NCBI GenBank assembly: GCA_040255575.1
Contig: JBDZVF010000053.1
Span: 1-20,337, forward strand
DNA from: JADGHX01 sp040255575
GTDB taxonomy: Bacteria; Pseudomonadota; Gammaproteobacteria; Steroidobacterales; Steroidobacteraceae
DNA: 20,337 nucleotides
Reading direction: 5' to 3'
Positions within the stretch are counted from its first letter, which is position 1; the number at the start of each line of letters is the position of its first letter. The translations under genes were made by a program, and so were the position numbers. A model generated the notes under the pieces. That model had not been told where the DNA came from, made no database searches, and worked only from the letters and a program-made list of their open reading frames with translations. Shown in pieces: positions 1-7,416 of the stretch.

Positions 1-765
1 GTCGAGTTCGACGGCGCGCGGCCGCTGCCACAGCCGCTGCCGGAACCGCAGTCGCAAATCGAAGCGCTGACCTGCGCAAACCGCCGCAAAGACGCGTTCC
101 TGGCATTGCTCTCTCACGAGCTGCGCAGTCCCCTTGCGGCCATTCATCATGCCGCGCGCTTCTTGCGGCGGGAGGCAGGTGAGGCGGCCACACAGGAGAA
201 GATGCAAGCCCTCATCGAGCGGCAACTCGCTCGGATGACACATCTCGTGAACGAGTTGCATGATGTATCGCAGATCGCCAGCGGCCACTTGCACCTGCAG
301 CGCGAACGGATTGACCTGCGGGACATCGTGGCGCACACGATCGAGACGCTCGAATGGGAGTTACAGGAGCGTCATCACCAGCTTGCTGTCGAGTTGCCCG
401 ACGCGCCGGTGTGGCTGCGAGCCGATCCGCACCGCCTGGAGCAGGTGTTCGTGAACCTGCTCGCCAACGCTTCGCGCTACACGGATGATGGCGGTCGGGT
501 AGCCGTGTGGGTTCAGTCGAAGGATCGTGAGGCCATCATCCGAATCCGGGATTCCGGCATCGGCATCGCACCCGATGCGCTACCGGACATATTCGATCTC
601 TTCAAGCAGGGCAATCCGGCCGATCCGCGTTCCGGTGCCGGGCTCGGCGTGGGTCTCGCGGTGGTACGAAACCTGGTCGAGCTACATCGGGGCAGCGTGA
701 TCGCTGCGAGCCCCGGAGTCGGGCAGGGGAGCGAGTTTACGGTTCGTCTGCCCACGGAAGAGTGA
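1..765 (+). CDS. Soluble sensor histidine kinase, C-terminal part (5' end outside window)
   Basis: The reading frame is open from the first base to a TGA at 763-765, so the start lies left of the window and any internal start would be artificial. The product is a HisKA plus HATPase_c kinase core, which autophosphorylates a His using ATP and passes the phosphate to a response regulator. Visible motifs are the H-box SHELRSPL (His codon at 115-117), the N-box NLLANASRYT, the G1 box RDSGIGIA and the G2 box GAGLGVGLAVV. No membrane segment is seen in the part present. By eye about four of five residues match the kinase at 18135-19121, including the junction LTCANRRKD and the C-terminus. No receiver domain is fused to its end. 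The sensory input and partner regulator are unknown. Confidence 0.9.
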   Translation, partial: VEFDGARPLPQPLPEPQSQIEALTCANRRKDAFLALLSHELRSPLAAIHHAARFLRREAGEAATQEKMQALIERQLARMTHLVNELHDVSQIASGHLHLQRERIDLRDIVAHTIETLEWELQERHHQLAVELPDAPVWLRADPHRLEQVFVNLLANASRYTDDGGRVAVWVQSKDREAIIRIRDSGIGIAPDALPDIFDLFKQGNPADPRSGAGLGVGLAVVRNLVELHRGSVIAASPGVGQGSEFTVRLPTEE

Positions 766-896
766 CCCATATTGTCGAACCCGGCACTGAGAGCGCCTTG
801 CCGAGGCGGCGCGCGACTCGTGCGCTGTTGCTGTATGTGCGGAGCGCAACCGCGCTTTTAGCTTCTGCACGGACCGCGAGCGGTGGGTGCCGGTGT

Positions 897-1226
897 CTAC
901 GCATGTTGCTTCGAGCGAAGCACGGTTTCGTCAGACAACACCACGTCGTAGGCCCAGCGCGCTGGCTCGATGTACGTGGAGGCCTTCCATACGGAGTACA
1001 CGTGATCTGGGTTCGTCGTCATGAGGCGCGTAAGCTGTGCGTGAGCCTGGCCAGATGTTTCGTATAGAGATGACGAGACGCAATGCTGGCGCTCGCCAAT
1101 GCTCCCGCCGAGAGTTTTGACAACGTAGTAGACGTCAGCGGGAGCCGCCAATCGCCCGGCGACGTCCGCTGGGCGTTCCAAGCTTGGAAGCTCTGGCGTG
1201 ACGGAGCATTTCATGAGCGTGAGCAT
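897..1226 (-). CDS. Small conserved protein of unknown function, YSVWK/TYIEPA family, copy 1
   Basis: I recognise no named family. The 109-residue product is supported because a second protein in the window (minus strand, 9357-9644) is clearly homologous. Shared blocks are V(Y/F)YVV near the N-terminus, LYET, YSVWK, TYIEPA.W and a final VV..D.T(V/L). Conservation of protein sequence between diverged copies shows this strand is the coding one rather than the overlapping plus-strand frames. The ATG at 1226 is taken as start; an in-frame ATG at 1214 is possible, and neither has a strong ribosome-binding site. There is no signal peptide, membrane segment or Cys motif, so a small cytoplasmic protein is likely. 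It is convergent with the kinase at 1-765 and divergent from the sortase at 1359. Confidence 0.65.
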   Translation of the reverse strand: MLTLMKCSVTPELPSLERPADVAGRLAAPADVYYVVKTLGGSIGERQHCVSSSLYETSGQAHAQLTRLMTTNPDHVYSVWKASTYIEPARWAYDVVLSDETVLRSKQHA

Positions 1227-1358
1227 GCGCGTTCTGGAGGATTTTATCTGTACGCCAGGACACCCTGTACAGATCCACTCGGACGAGTTTCCAGTGCGGA
1301 GTCGGATTGAGTTCGCGTCCGAACATACGTGACAACGGAGGGCGCGTAGTGTGCACTG

Positions 1359-1997
1359 ATGAAAGCGACTTCAGTGGAACGCGCGCTCTGGGTGATCGGC
1401 GTGCTGCTCCTGGGCAGCTATGGCGTCGTGCGCATTGACGCTGAGACTGGTAGGCGGGAAGGCATTGAGAGCTTCACACGTGGGCGAGCATCGTCGAGCA
1501 CTCTTCCGACGGAGATAGCGCCCGCCAGTCCGGAGCCGAGCCAGTGGTCCGTCGGACGGGTCCGGGCCTACGCGGCCAGCCTGGCCGCCGCGCGGCCGAG
1601 GGTGGCTCCCGAGGCGCTCCTCCGCATCCCCTCAGTCAATCTCAGCGTACCCGTCTATGCGGATACGAGCGCCGAAAGCCTGAATCGCGGCGCCGGCTTG
1701 ATTTCCGGAACGGCCGGGCCGCGGGCGGCGGGAGGCAACATGGGAATCGCCGCGCATCGCGACGGTTTCTTTCGCGCGCTGAAGGACGTTGCGCTCGGCG
1801 ACCGGATCGAGGTCGAGAATCCTTCGGGCACTCGTGTTTATCGAGTGTCCTCTCTGTACATCGTGAACCCGGATGACACGCGGCCGCTCCTTCCAACCGG
1901 GCACTCCGAAGTGACACTCGTGACCTGCTACCCCTTCTATTACGTGGGGCGTGCTCCGCAGCGCTATATCGTTCGCGCAATTGCGATCGCCCCTTGA
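1359..1997 (+). CDS. Class D sortase (LPXTG-type transpeptidase)
   Basis: Sortases cleave a C-terminal sorting signal and transfer the protein to an amine acceptor. The 212-residue product has an N-terminal membrane anchor (about residues 9-24, WVIGVLLLGSYGVV), a linker, and a sortase domain from about residue 86 to the end. The catalytic triad is visible: His133 in AAHRDGFF, Cys190 in TLVTCYPF, and Arg202 in APQRYIV, the usual class D arrangement. The ATG at 1359 is preceded by GGAGGG at 1337-1342, somewhat far away, so the exact start is less certain than the identity. The next gene begins 10 bases after the stop and carries an LPDTA signal, so the two form a sortase-substrate pair. Sortases are uncommon in Gram-negative bacteria, and this class is known from proteobacteria. 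Confidence 0.92.
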   Translation: MKATSVERALWVIGVLLLGSYGVVRIDAETGRREGIESFTRGRASSSTLPTEIAPASPEPSQWSVGRVRAYAASLAAARPRVAPEALLRIPSVNLSVPVYADTSAESLNRGAGLISGTAGPRAAGGNMGIAAHRDGFFRALKDVALGDRIEVENPSGTRVYRVSSLYIVNPDDTRPLLPTGHSEVTLVTCYPFYYVGRAPQRYIVRAIAIAP

Positions 1998-2007
1998 GGA
2001 GAAAGTG

Positions 2008-2832
2008 ATGATGAAGAAAAGCAGGATGCGGATCGCAGCAACCGCAGCAGCGATCGCGTTCGCAACCGCCGCCGGCGGCCAGCAGGCCGATACGCCTGCA
2101 TTCGACGCACCAGCGGTAGATGGTCCGAGCTGCGCGGATCTTTCGTGGCAGAAGCAGATCGTCGTACGCTATCCCAACATCGCCGCCGCATGCCAGGAAG
2201 TAGTCGTCTCTAACACGGTGCGCTACGCGCGTTTCACCGGCGAGCTCGTGCAGGTGAATCGCGACGGCTCGGTGAGGTTCGATTTCAAAGACCGTGACGG
2301 CAAGTCGCTGGGGAAGGCGACGACGTTGCAGCCCGCTGATTCTCAGCGCGCGGTGATCGAAGGACGGAGCTACCGGCTTTCGGAGCTGACCCCTGGGCAG
2401 AAACTGAGCGTGTACGTCCCAGAGGCGCGTCTGGTGGTCGCAACGGACCCGGGTGCTCCGCCCGAGGCTGTGGCGAAGATGGTGTTCGAAGAGCCACAAG
2501 GGACGGTGGAGCCCCTTGAGCCAGTGCAGCTGGCTGCAGCGACGCGAGCAGCCGCCGCGGCGCTGCCGGCTCACCTGCCCGATACAGCGGGCTCGACACC
2601 CTTGCTCGTAGCCTTCGGCGTGCTCGCGCTGATCGGCGGCGTGTTGTCGATGACGAGACGGCGCCTGCGGCGGGCGCCGTGGGAGTCAGATGAGACGAAG
2701 GCGTCCACTGCACGCGGGCGGGAAAAGCGTTTCGCGGAAGAGCTGAAGGTCCTGTGGGACAAGACCACGACAACGGAAACCCTGCGTCCTCGCGAGGAGG
2801 CGCCGCCGCCGCATCTTGAAGCCAAACATTGA
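2008..2832 (+). CDS. Secreted protein with LPDTA sortase sorting signal
   Basis: This is the probable substrate of the adjacent sortase. The start at ATG 2008 (or the adjacent ATG 2011) fits GAGGAG at 1996-2001; the longer frame opening at 1951 would overlap the sortase. The 274-residue product has a signal peptide (basic MMKKSRMR, then an Ala-rich core to about residue 22), an extracytoplasmic part of about 165 residues containing two Cys (42 and 62), then LPDTA at 190-194, a hydrophobic segment at about 198-214 and the basic stop RRRLRR. This is the classic sorting-signal layout. Oddly, some 50 charged residues follow the basic stop, ending in PREEAPPPHLEAKH, whereas typical sorting signals end there. 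I do not recognise the extracytoplasmic domain. Confidence 0.85.
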   Translation: MMKKSRMRIAATAAAIAFATAAGGQQADTPAFDAPAVDGPSCADLSWQKQIVVRYPNIAAACQEVVVSNTVRYARFTGELVQVNRDGSVRFDFKDRDGKSLGKATTLQPADSQRAVIEGRSYRLSELTPGQKLSVYVPEARLVVATDPGAPPEAVAKMVFEEPQGTVEPLEPVQLAAATRAAAAALPAHLPDTAGSTPLLVAFGVLALIGGVLSMTRRRLRRAPWESDETKASTARGREKRFAEELKVLWDKTTTTETLRPREEAPPPHLEAKH

Positions 2833-2905
2833 CCGGAAGGCAAGCGCTGCAACGATCCCGGAGCCGCATTCATGTGGTGTTCGCTAAAGTCATAAGCCTT
2901 CGCGC

Positions 2906-4615
2906 TTACGGAGCGGAGGGCGCCGCTGCGATGCTGCAGTGGGTGCCCGGCCGCCTTCCGTAGTACTCGAGGGCACGGCTCGCCATGGTGAGCGCCAGCT
3001 CCCTTTCTCCGAGCACCGCCACGGTGGCGCCCGCATGCCGGAGCTGCGTGACTTCTGATTCACTGTGAGTGCGCACTATGCTGACAATATCCGGATTGAT
3101 GCTGCGAGCTGCCTGCAGGATCCGTTGCGCCTGGAAGGCATCAGGGATCGCCAGGATGAGAAGACATGCGTCGGCAATTCCCGCGGATTCAAGGACGCCG
3201 TTATTCAGCGCGTTCCCCTGAACGGCGAGCACGTTCCGCGCCCGCAGCGCCTCGCAAACGTGCAGGTCGTTCTCGATCACGGTGAATGGCAGACCCGCGC
3301 TCTCGAGAACCGAGCCGACTACGCTTCCAACGCGCCCGAAGTCGACTATGACCGTATGACCGTCGGGCCCCTTCTCTGTTCCCACTGCGCGCGCCGTCTC
3401 GAGGCCTTCCGCATCTGCGGACGCCGTTCGCGACTCGAGCCATTGAGCCATCGGTCGTATCAGCGCGAATAGCAGCGGATTGAGCCCAATCGACAGGATG
3501 GCGCTCGCCAGGATCAGGTCACGGCCCTGCGTCGGGAGCAGTCCCAGTGAAGACCCAACGCTTGCGAGGATGAATGAGAACTCGCCGATCTGCGCAAGGC
3601 TTGCCGAGACGGTGAGCGCTGTGCGCGGCGGAAAGCGAAACGTGCGCACGATCGCGTAGGCCACGATGGCTTTTCCGAAGAGAATGACCGCCACGACTGC
3701 AAGGACTTCGAACGGAGTGCGGATCAGCATCGAGGGATCGAAGAGCATGCCCACTGACACGAAGAACAGCACCGCAAACGCGTCCTTCAGGGGAAGCGAG
3801 TCCGCGGCAGCACGTTTGCTGAGTGCGGACTCGCTCAGGACAACGCCTGCGAAGAATGCTCCGAGCGAAAACGACACGTTGAGCGCTTCCGCGGATCCGT
3901 ATGCAATCCCGATCGCGATTGCCAGTACCGCGAGTGTGAATAGCTCCCGCGACCCGGTGCGCGCGACTCTCATCAGGAGCCACGGCACAAAGCGCGTTCC
4001 AACGTACAGCGCCACGAGGCCGAAGATTGCGATCTTGCCCAGGACGATCGCCAGTGCGGTGGCGAGCGAGGCGGGGCTCGGTTGCGGGGACGCTCGCGAG
4101 GCGAATATCGGCACGATGACCAGCACGATCACCATGGCGAGATCCTCCACGATAAGCCATCCCATCGCGATGTGTCCTTCAGGTGAGCTGAGGGCGTTGC
4201 GCCCTTCGAGTGCCTGCAGAAGCACGACCGTGCTTGCAACAGAAAGAGCAAGGCCGAACACGATGGCGGCCCCGACGCCCCAGCCCCAGACCATAGCCAG
4301 CAAGGTGCCCAGGGTGGTCGCTACGGCCATCTGAACCAGCGCGCCGGGCAGCGCCACGCGGCGCATCTTGTAAAGGTCGCCGAACGAAAAGTGCAGGCCC
4401 ACTCCGAACATCAACAGGATGACGCCGACGTCGGCGAGTTGTGCGGCGAGAGCTGCGTCGGCAACGAGTCCGGGGGTGAACGGTCCGAGCGCGATGCCGG
4501 CCAGCAGGTAGCCCACGAGCGGAGGCACGCGCAGGCGGGCGGCGACGAATCCGAAAGCCAACGCCAGCACGAACGCTGCGGCGACGGTGGCGATCAGTGG
4601 TGTGTGGTGAGGCAA
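2906..4615 (-). CDS. ybaL: YbaL-like Kef-type cation/proton antiporter with RCK (TrkA-N) domain
   Basis: The 569-residue product closely resembles E. coli YbaL (CPA2 family) along its length. The N-terminus has the family pattern PPLVGYLLAGIALGPFTPG and GVILLMFGVGLHFS. About twelve membrane segments fill residues 5-390, with the conserved acidic pair in GWLIVEDLAMV (Glu157, Asp158). A cytoplasmic TrkA-N nucleotide-binding domain follows at about 419-540, opening VIVDFGRVG and containing the acidic VIEND. Such proteins exchange monovalent cations for protons across the inner membrane, gated by the nucleotide-binding domain. The start at 4615 matches the YbaL N-terminus (MPHHTPLI). It is convergent with the sortase substrate and stands alone, with no KefG/KefF-type partner beside it. 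The transported ion is not shown by the sequence. Confidence 0.93.
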   Translation of the reverse strand: MPHHTPLIATVAAAFVLALAFGFVAARLRVPPLVGYLLAGIALGPFTPGLVADAALAAQLADVGVILLMFGVGLHFSFGDLYKMRRVALPGALVQMAVATTLGTLLAMVWGWGVGAAIVFGLALSVASTVVLLQALEGRNALSSPEGHIAMGWLIVEDLAMVIVLVIVPIFASRASPQPSPASLATALAIVLGKIAIFGLVALYVGTRFVPWLLMRVARTGSRELFTLAVLAIAIGIAYGSAEALNVSFSLGAFFAGVVLSESALSKRAAADSLPLKDAFAVLFFVSVGMLFDPSMLIRTPFEVLAVVAVILFGKAIVAYAIVRTFRFPPRTALTVSASLAQIGEFSFILASVGSSLGLLPTQGRDLILASAILSIGLNPLLFALIRPMAQWLESRTASADAEGLETARAVGTEKGPDGHTVIVDFGRVGSVVGSVLESAGLPFTVIENDLHVCEALRARNVLAVQGNALNNGVLESAGIADACLLILAIPDAFQAQRILQAARSINPDIVSIVRTHSESEVTQLRHAGATVAVLGERELALTMASRALEYYGRRPGTHCSIAAAPSAP

Positions 4616-4920
4616 AGAAGATTCCGCGGAAGAGCCGCAGGCGTGATCAGGCAGCTACACTGACCCGGCACCTCCGCGAGGCTGAGGGCGCCAGGGAAGG
4701 GACCTTAGGTCACCCTGCGCGTAGTGTCGAATCTATTCTGCGGCGCTAAGGATGCTGTGTCAGTCGGCTGACGTTCTCGTGCGACGGTTGCTTCTTTGGC
4801 AAGGCTTCGACCGTTGCGTCTAAGCAGATGTCCTGAGTCGCTCCCGGCATGTGCGGGGGTCTATCGATTCGAGCTGCGTCGCAATCGGGCAGCGCAGTGC
4901 ATACCGAAACCGGAGGCAGC
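4616..4920. other. Intergenic region between divergent antiporter and SWIM mini-protein genes
   Basis: No convincing gene is seen on either strand. The region should hold promoters for both flanking genes, but I cannot place them with confidence. A short hairpin, GTCAG-TCGG-CTGAC, lies at 4759-4772. A good ribosome-binding site, GGAGG at 4912-4916, serves the plus-strand gene at 4921. Confidence 0.4.
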
Positions 4921-5223
4921 ATGGAAATGGAAAACACGGGGCGCGGCGGCGTGGTCGTCCGGAGTCAGTATCTTATCGACCGGTTTCGGGTCGTCTTCGA
5001 ATGGGGCGGCGGATGGAATTGTGCATGCGCCGATTTCATTTCATCCAACGCGTGCCGGCACACTCGTGAGGCAGCCGGCAGGCGAGCCGCTCAGGCCAAA
5101 ATCGCGGAGCGCGTGGCGGCGGCGCGTTCGTACCTCCTTGGGGCCGGCAAGCCGCGACGGATACTCATCGCTGATGGCGAGCCATCAAGGAAGCAAGAGC
5201 CGCGGCTGATTGGCGTCGGGTAA
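4921..5223 (+). CDS. Miniature SWIM-type zinc-finger protein
   Basis: The ATG at 4921 has a well-placed GGAGG at 4912-4916, which favours it over the longer frame from 4849. The 100-residue product contains WNCACADF followed by ACRH: Cys34, Cys36, Cys45 and His47, spaced C-x-C-x8-C-x-H. This is the signature of the SWIM zinc finger (CxCxnCxH), a fold used for DNA or protein binding that is normally part of larger ATPases or transposases. A short helical Ala/Arg-rich stretch (about residues 51-72) and a basic tail follow. No other domain is present, so the protein would be a stand-alone SWIM module. Its partner and role are unknown. A different zinc-binding fold with the same ligand spacing cannot be excluded. 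Confidence 0.65.
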   Translation: MEMENTGRGGVVVRSQYLIDRFRVVFEWGGGWNCACADFISSNACRHTREAAGRRAAQAKIAERVAAARSYLLGAGKPRRILIADGEPSRKQEPRLIGVG

Positions 5224-5252
5224 CAGATATGGGCTCCGCACGAACGTCGTGA

Positions 5253-5603
5253 TCACCGTGCGTGGAAGCGTGGACGATCAGGCAGCCAGGAGCTCACGAT
5301 CAGGCTGAGCAGCTCATCGGCATTGAGAGGTTTGCTCGTCGTCCACAAGGTGTGATCGAGCTGCATCCCACGCACCACGGAGGAAGTGTCCCCCGTGATC
5401 AGAATCGCCTTGAAATCCGCACCCCGCTGGCGTCGGATGGTCCCGATGACCTCACACCCGCGCGCATCGTGCCGTGGCATGCGGGCGTTAGAGTTCCGCT
5501 GGAAGCGCCCTATCCTCTGGCAGAAGTGATGCGCATCGCTCCCCTGCGCGGGAACTGGTTGAGGGCTTCGCGATCGCGATGGCGCCGAGGTCGGCCCCCG
5601 CAT
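5253..5603 (-). pseudogene. Remnant of a response-regulator receiver domain
   Basis: The open frame reads, in its second half, GCEVIGTIRRQRG, then KAILITGDTSS, then TSKPLNADELLSLI. These are the alpha3-beta4 region, the beta4 Thr segment and the beta5 Lys-Pro segment of a receiver domain, of the type often fused to the end of hybrid histidine kinases. The first half of the domain, with its acidic pocket and phospho-accepting Asp, is absent: upstream residues show no receiver pattern in any frame I checked. No ribosome-binding site precedes the ATG at 5603. I therefore read it as a degraded fragment, possibly the lost receiver of a hybrid kinase related to those at the window ends. A short expressed protein is a less likely alternative. 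Confidence 0.5.
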
Positions 5604-5787
5604 TGATCGTGTGCGCGATAACGAGTCCAGCAGTCACGGTAGCAACCACTTCGCTTCGTGTCGCGCTGGTTGGGTCCTTGTGTGCCTCAGCGCACCGACC
5701 TTATGGATCCGACGGATCATCCTTGTGCTGGCTGACCAGCGACTCCGGAAGCCGCGTCGCAGGCGTAACATCAATTAGTCCGCAACC

Positions 5788-6269
5788 ATGAGACATGTAT
5801 TCGTTCTCCCGCTGGTAGTTTTCCTCGCAGCTTTGAGCGCAGGTTGCGCACAGCTGCCGCAAGAGCGTGAGCCCGCAGCCAGCACGCCGCCGCCGGCAGC
5901 CGTCCAACAGCGCGGGCCGACCGGCGCGGGCCTGGATGCGAAGTGGTCATCCGCAATTGTCGGTATGCCGGTTAAGAGTTCAGCCGGAGCAGAGCTGGGC
6001 AGAGTGCAGGAAGTCATCGTCGACGGTTACGGCCGCCCGGCATTCGCGATACTCAGTTAGGTGCGGTGGTCGCAGGCCTGGGAGCGAAATATGTGGCGGT
6101 ACCGTGGGAGACAGTCGCTGAAATGCTCGACCGCGACAGGCTGGTGGTGAACCTGCCCGTCCTCCAGAACGCCCCCGCGCTCGCCGGCGCCGGCGCCGAC
6201 GCGCGCAATGGAGATTGGCGTCGCGACGCGGAGCGCTACTGGAAAGGCAAAGTGGCGTCTGCTCAATGA
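5788..6269 (+). pseudogene. PRC-barrel domain lipoprotein, frameshifted copy
   Basis: The 5' part encodes a signal peptide with a probable lipidation Cys (LAALSAGC, Cys20) and the first half of a PRC-barrel domain (GAGLDAKW, VIVDGYGRPAFAILS), then hits a TAG at 6058-6060. Reading on in another frame from about 6060 gives the missing half (GAKYVAVPW, EMLDRDRLVV, DAERYWKGK) to a TGA at 6267-6269. Comparison with the intact homologue at 13133-13615, where SYGG follows, shows that one base is missing just after 6059: the Tyr codon TA(C/T) became TAG. The gene is thus disrupted by a single-base deletion, unless this is a sequencing error. PRC-barrel proteins of this kind are small envelope or cytoplasmic adaptor proteins of uncertain role. 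Confidence 0.8.
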
Positions 6270-6334
6270 AGCCGGCAGTAGTGGAAGCCGGCAGTTGTGA
6301 GTCTGCCTGAGATTCGCGCCCGCGAGGCAACAGC

Positions 6335-6859
6335 ATGAAGACCGATGAGCCCCTTACCCTGCGTAAATGCCTGATCGATGAGTCGACGGCCGCCGATGCG
6401 CGCCATTCCGCGATCGCGAACGAGCTGGACTTGCGTTCCTGCGCGCAAGTGCACTTTTCCTCGGAGCATCCCCTGCATCCGATCGACCATCTGTTCGACG
6501 GGAGCACCGGAGAGGCAGCGACGAGGTGGGTGGGCGGACGACGCGACAGTCCGGAGACCATTCTGCTGGTGTTCGATCAACCGATGAACATCGGACGCTG
6601 CGCCTTCGAAGCTGTCGAACGCGAAATCGTACGCACCCAGCAAGTGACCGCAGAGTACCTTCTGACGGGAGACGAGGCGTACCGCACGGGTTTCGTCCAG
6701 GAGTTCAATTTTTCTCCTGACGGTGCAACCCATCAACGGGAGCTCATCGATTTGAATTTGCGCGGCGTGTGCAGGCTCCGATTCACCATACTTGCAGACA
6801 AGAGCGGGCGGGGTGTTCCGAGTCTCACGGCGCTCCGTCTTTTCTCGGCTTCGTGGTAA
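6335..6859 (+). CDS. Discoidin-like (F5/8 type C-like) carbohydrate-binding protein
   Basis: The ATG at 6335 has a moderate GAGG upstream. The 174-residue product has a segment from about residue 48 that fits a jelly-roll binding domain of the F5/8 type C kind: HPIDHLFDGSTG and ATRWVGG at its start, ILLVFDQPMNIGRCAFEAVERE in the middle, and LRFTILADKSGRGVPSLTALRLFS at the end, where the family usually closes with L..TLRLF-like strands. No signal peptide or membrane segment is present, so the protein is either cytoplasmic or exported by an unusual route. The first 47 residues have no recognisable domain. Its neighbours are decayed or small stress genes and give no clue to a ligand. The domain assignment is by pattern only. 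Confidence 0.6.
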   Translation: MKTDEPLTLRKCLIDESTAADARHSAIANELDLRSCAQVHFSSEHPLHPIDHLFDGSTGEAATRWVGGRRDSPETILLVFDQPMNIGRCAFEAVEREIVRTQQVTAEYLLTGDEAYRTGFVQEFNFSPDGATHQRELIDLNLRGVCRLRFTILADKSGRGVPSLTALRLFSASW

Positions 6860-6968
6860 TCGGTTCTCTCTACGCACAGAGCGGAAGTGACGCTATGTGG
6901 GCGGACGCACCGATGACCTCCACGCCAAGGCGCTCAATAGCCATCTGCTCAGCGCGAAGGAGAGCGAC

Positions 6969-7085
6969 TTGCCCTATCGAAGAGAAGCCGCGGGATCCAT
7001 GTGGCACTGGTGTCGCAACTGTTACGGCTGGTCAGAAGTCGGGTTTCAGCAGCGCGAGGACAAGCCACCTACCTGGGGTGGTTAG
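6969..7085 (+). pseudogene. CxxC mini-protein, truncated copy
   Basis: This is homologous to the intact gene at 16681-16911, down to the upstream DNA: both have cgcgaaggagagcgac directly before the start. Here the start codon is TTG (6969-6971) instead of ATG. The frame encodes about 38 residues including MWHWCRNCYGWS and FQQREDKPPTWGG, then a TAG at 7083-7085 where the homologue continues with ESLCEEC. A shifted frame at 7100-7117 still reads EKFCEC, a likely trace of the lost second Cys pair with one codon missing. The first CxxC remains, but the metal site would be incomplete. The altered start, early stop and shifted remnant together suggest decay. Confidence 0.6.
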
Positions 7086-7416
7086 TCGGCTGGGCCGGAG
7101 AGAAATTCTGTGAGTGCGCTGTCGCGGAAGGCCCGCACGGGCAGGGCTTGCGTTCAAGGCGCTGATTTATCGGCGAAAGGCCGATACTCACCAGCGGCTT
7201 CGCGTATAGTGATCGCGCATCGTAAATTTCATCTTGTCAGCCCTTGGTCCAGCGCAGTTCTCGCGCGTCCTTCCGACCAAAGACCGCCACCTCAGAAATC
7301 TACGCGGCTCCCTGACGGTGCGACCAGTTTCGAGCGTACGCACTTTTTCCGAGAATGCCCACGCGTGCCGTCACCGACGCCGCGCGTCCCTTTGGCGGCA
7401 AGACTGGAGTCCCCAC
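7086..7416. other. Intergenic region upstream of Cys-repeat protein
   Basis: No gene is supported here. The first bases contain the shifted remnant of the CxxC mini-protein (7100-7117). A clean hairpin with a 7-base stem, TATCGGC-GAAAG-GCCGATA, lies at 7168-7186 without a following T-run. The frames open through the region are Arg/Ser-rich and look non-coding. Confidence 0.4.
7168..7186. promoter_or_regulatory. Perfect hairpin, 7-base stem
   Basis: The stem TATCGGC (7168-7174) pairs with GCCGATA (7180-7186) around the loop GAAAG. It lies about 230 bases upstream of the Cys-repeat gene and 80 bases after the truncated CxxC gene. There is no T-tract, so it is not a typical terminator; an operator or an RNA structure is possible. 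Confidence 0.35.

Noticed and set aside
762..1067. Plus-strand frame of 101 codons after the first kinase
   Set aside because: It is antisense to the YSVWK-family gene, whose protein sequence is conserved in a second copy; the plus frame shows no such conservation.
1642..2574. Minus-strand frame of 310 codons under the sortase and its substrate
   Set aside because: Arg/His-rich shadow; the opposite strand has clear sortase catalytic motifs, a signal peptide and a sorting signal.
2893..2908. Short stem TAAGC/GCTTA at the end of the antiporter gene as a terminator
   Set aside because: Only five base pairs and no T-run; too weak to call.
3519..4334. Long frames on both strands within the antiporter gene
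   Set aside because: They are shadows; the 569-residue antiporter frame matches YbaL along its length.
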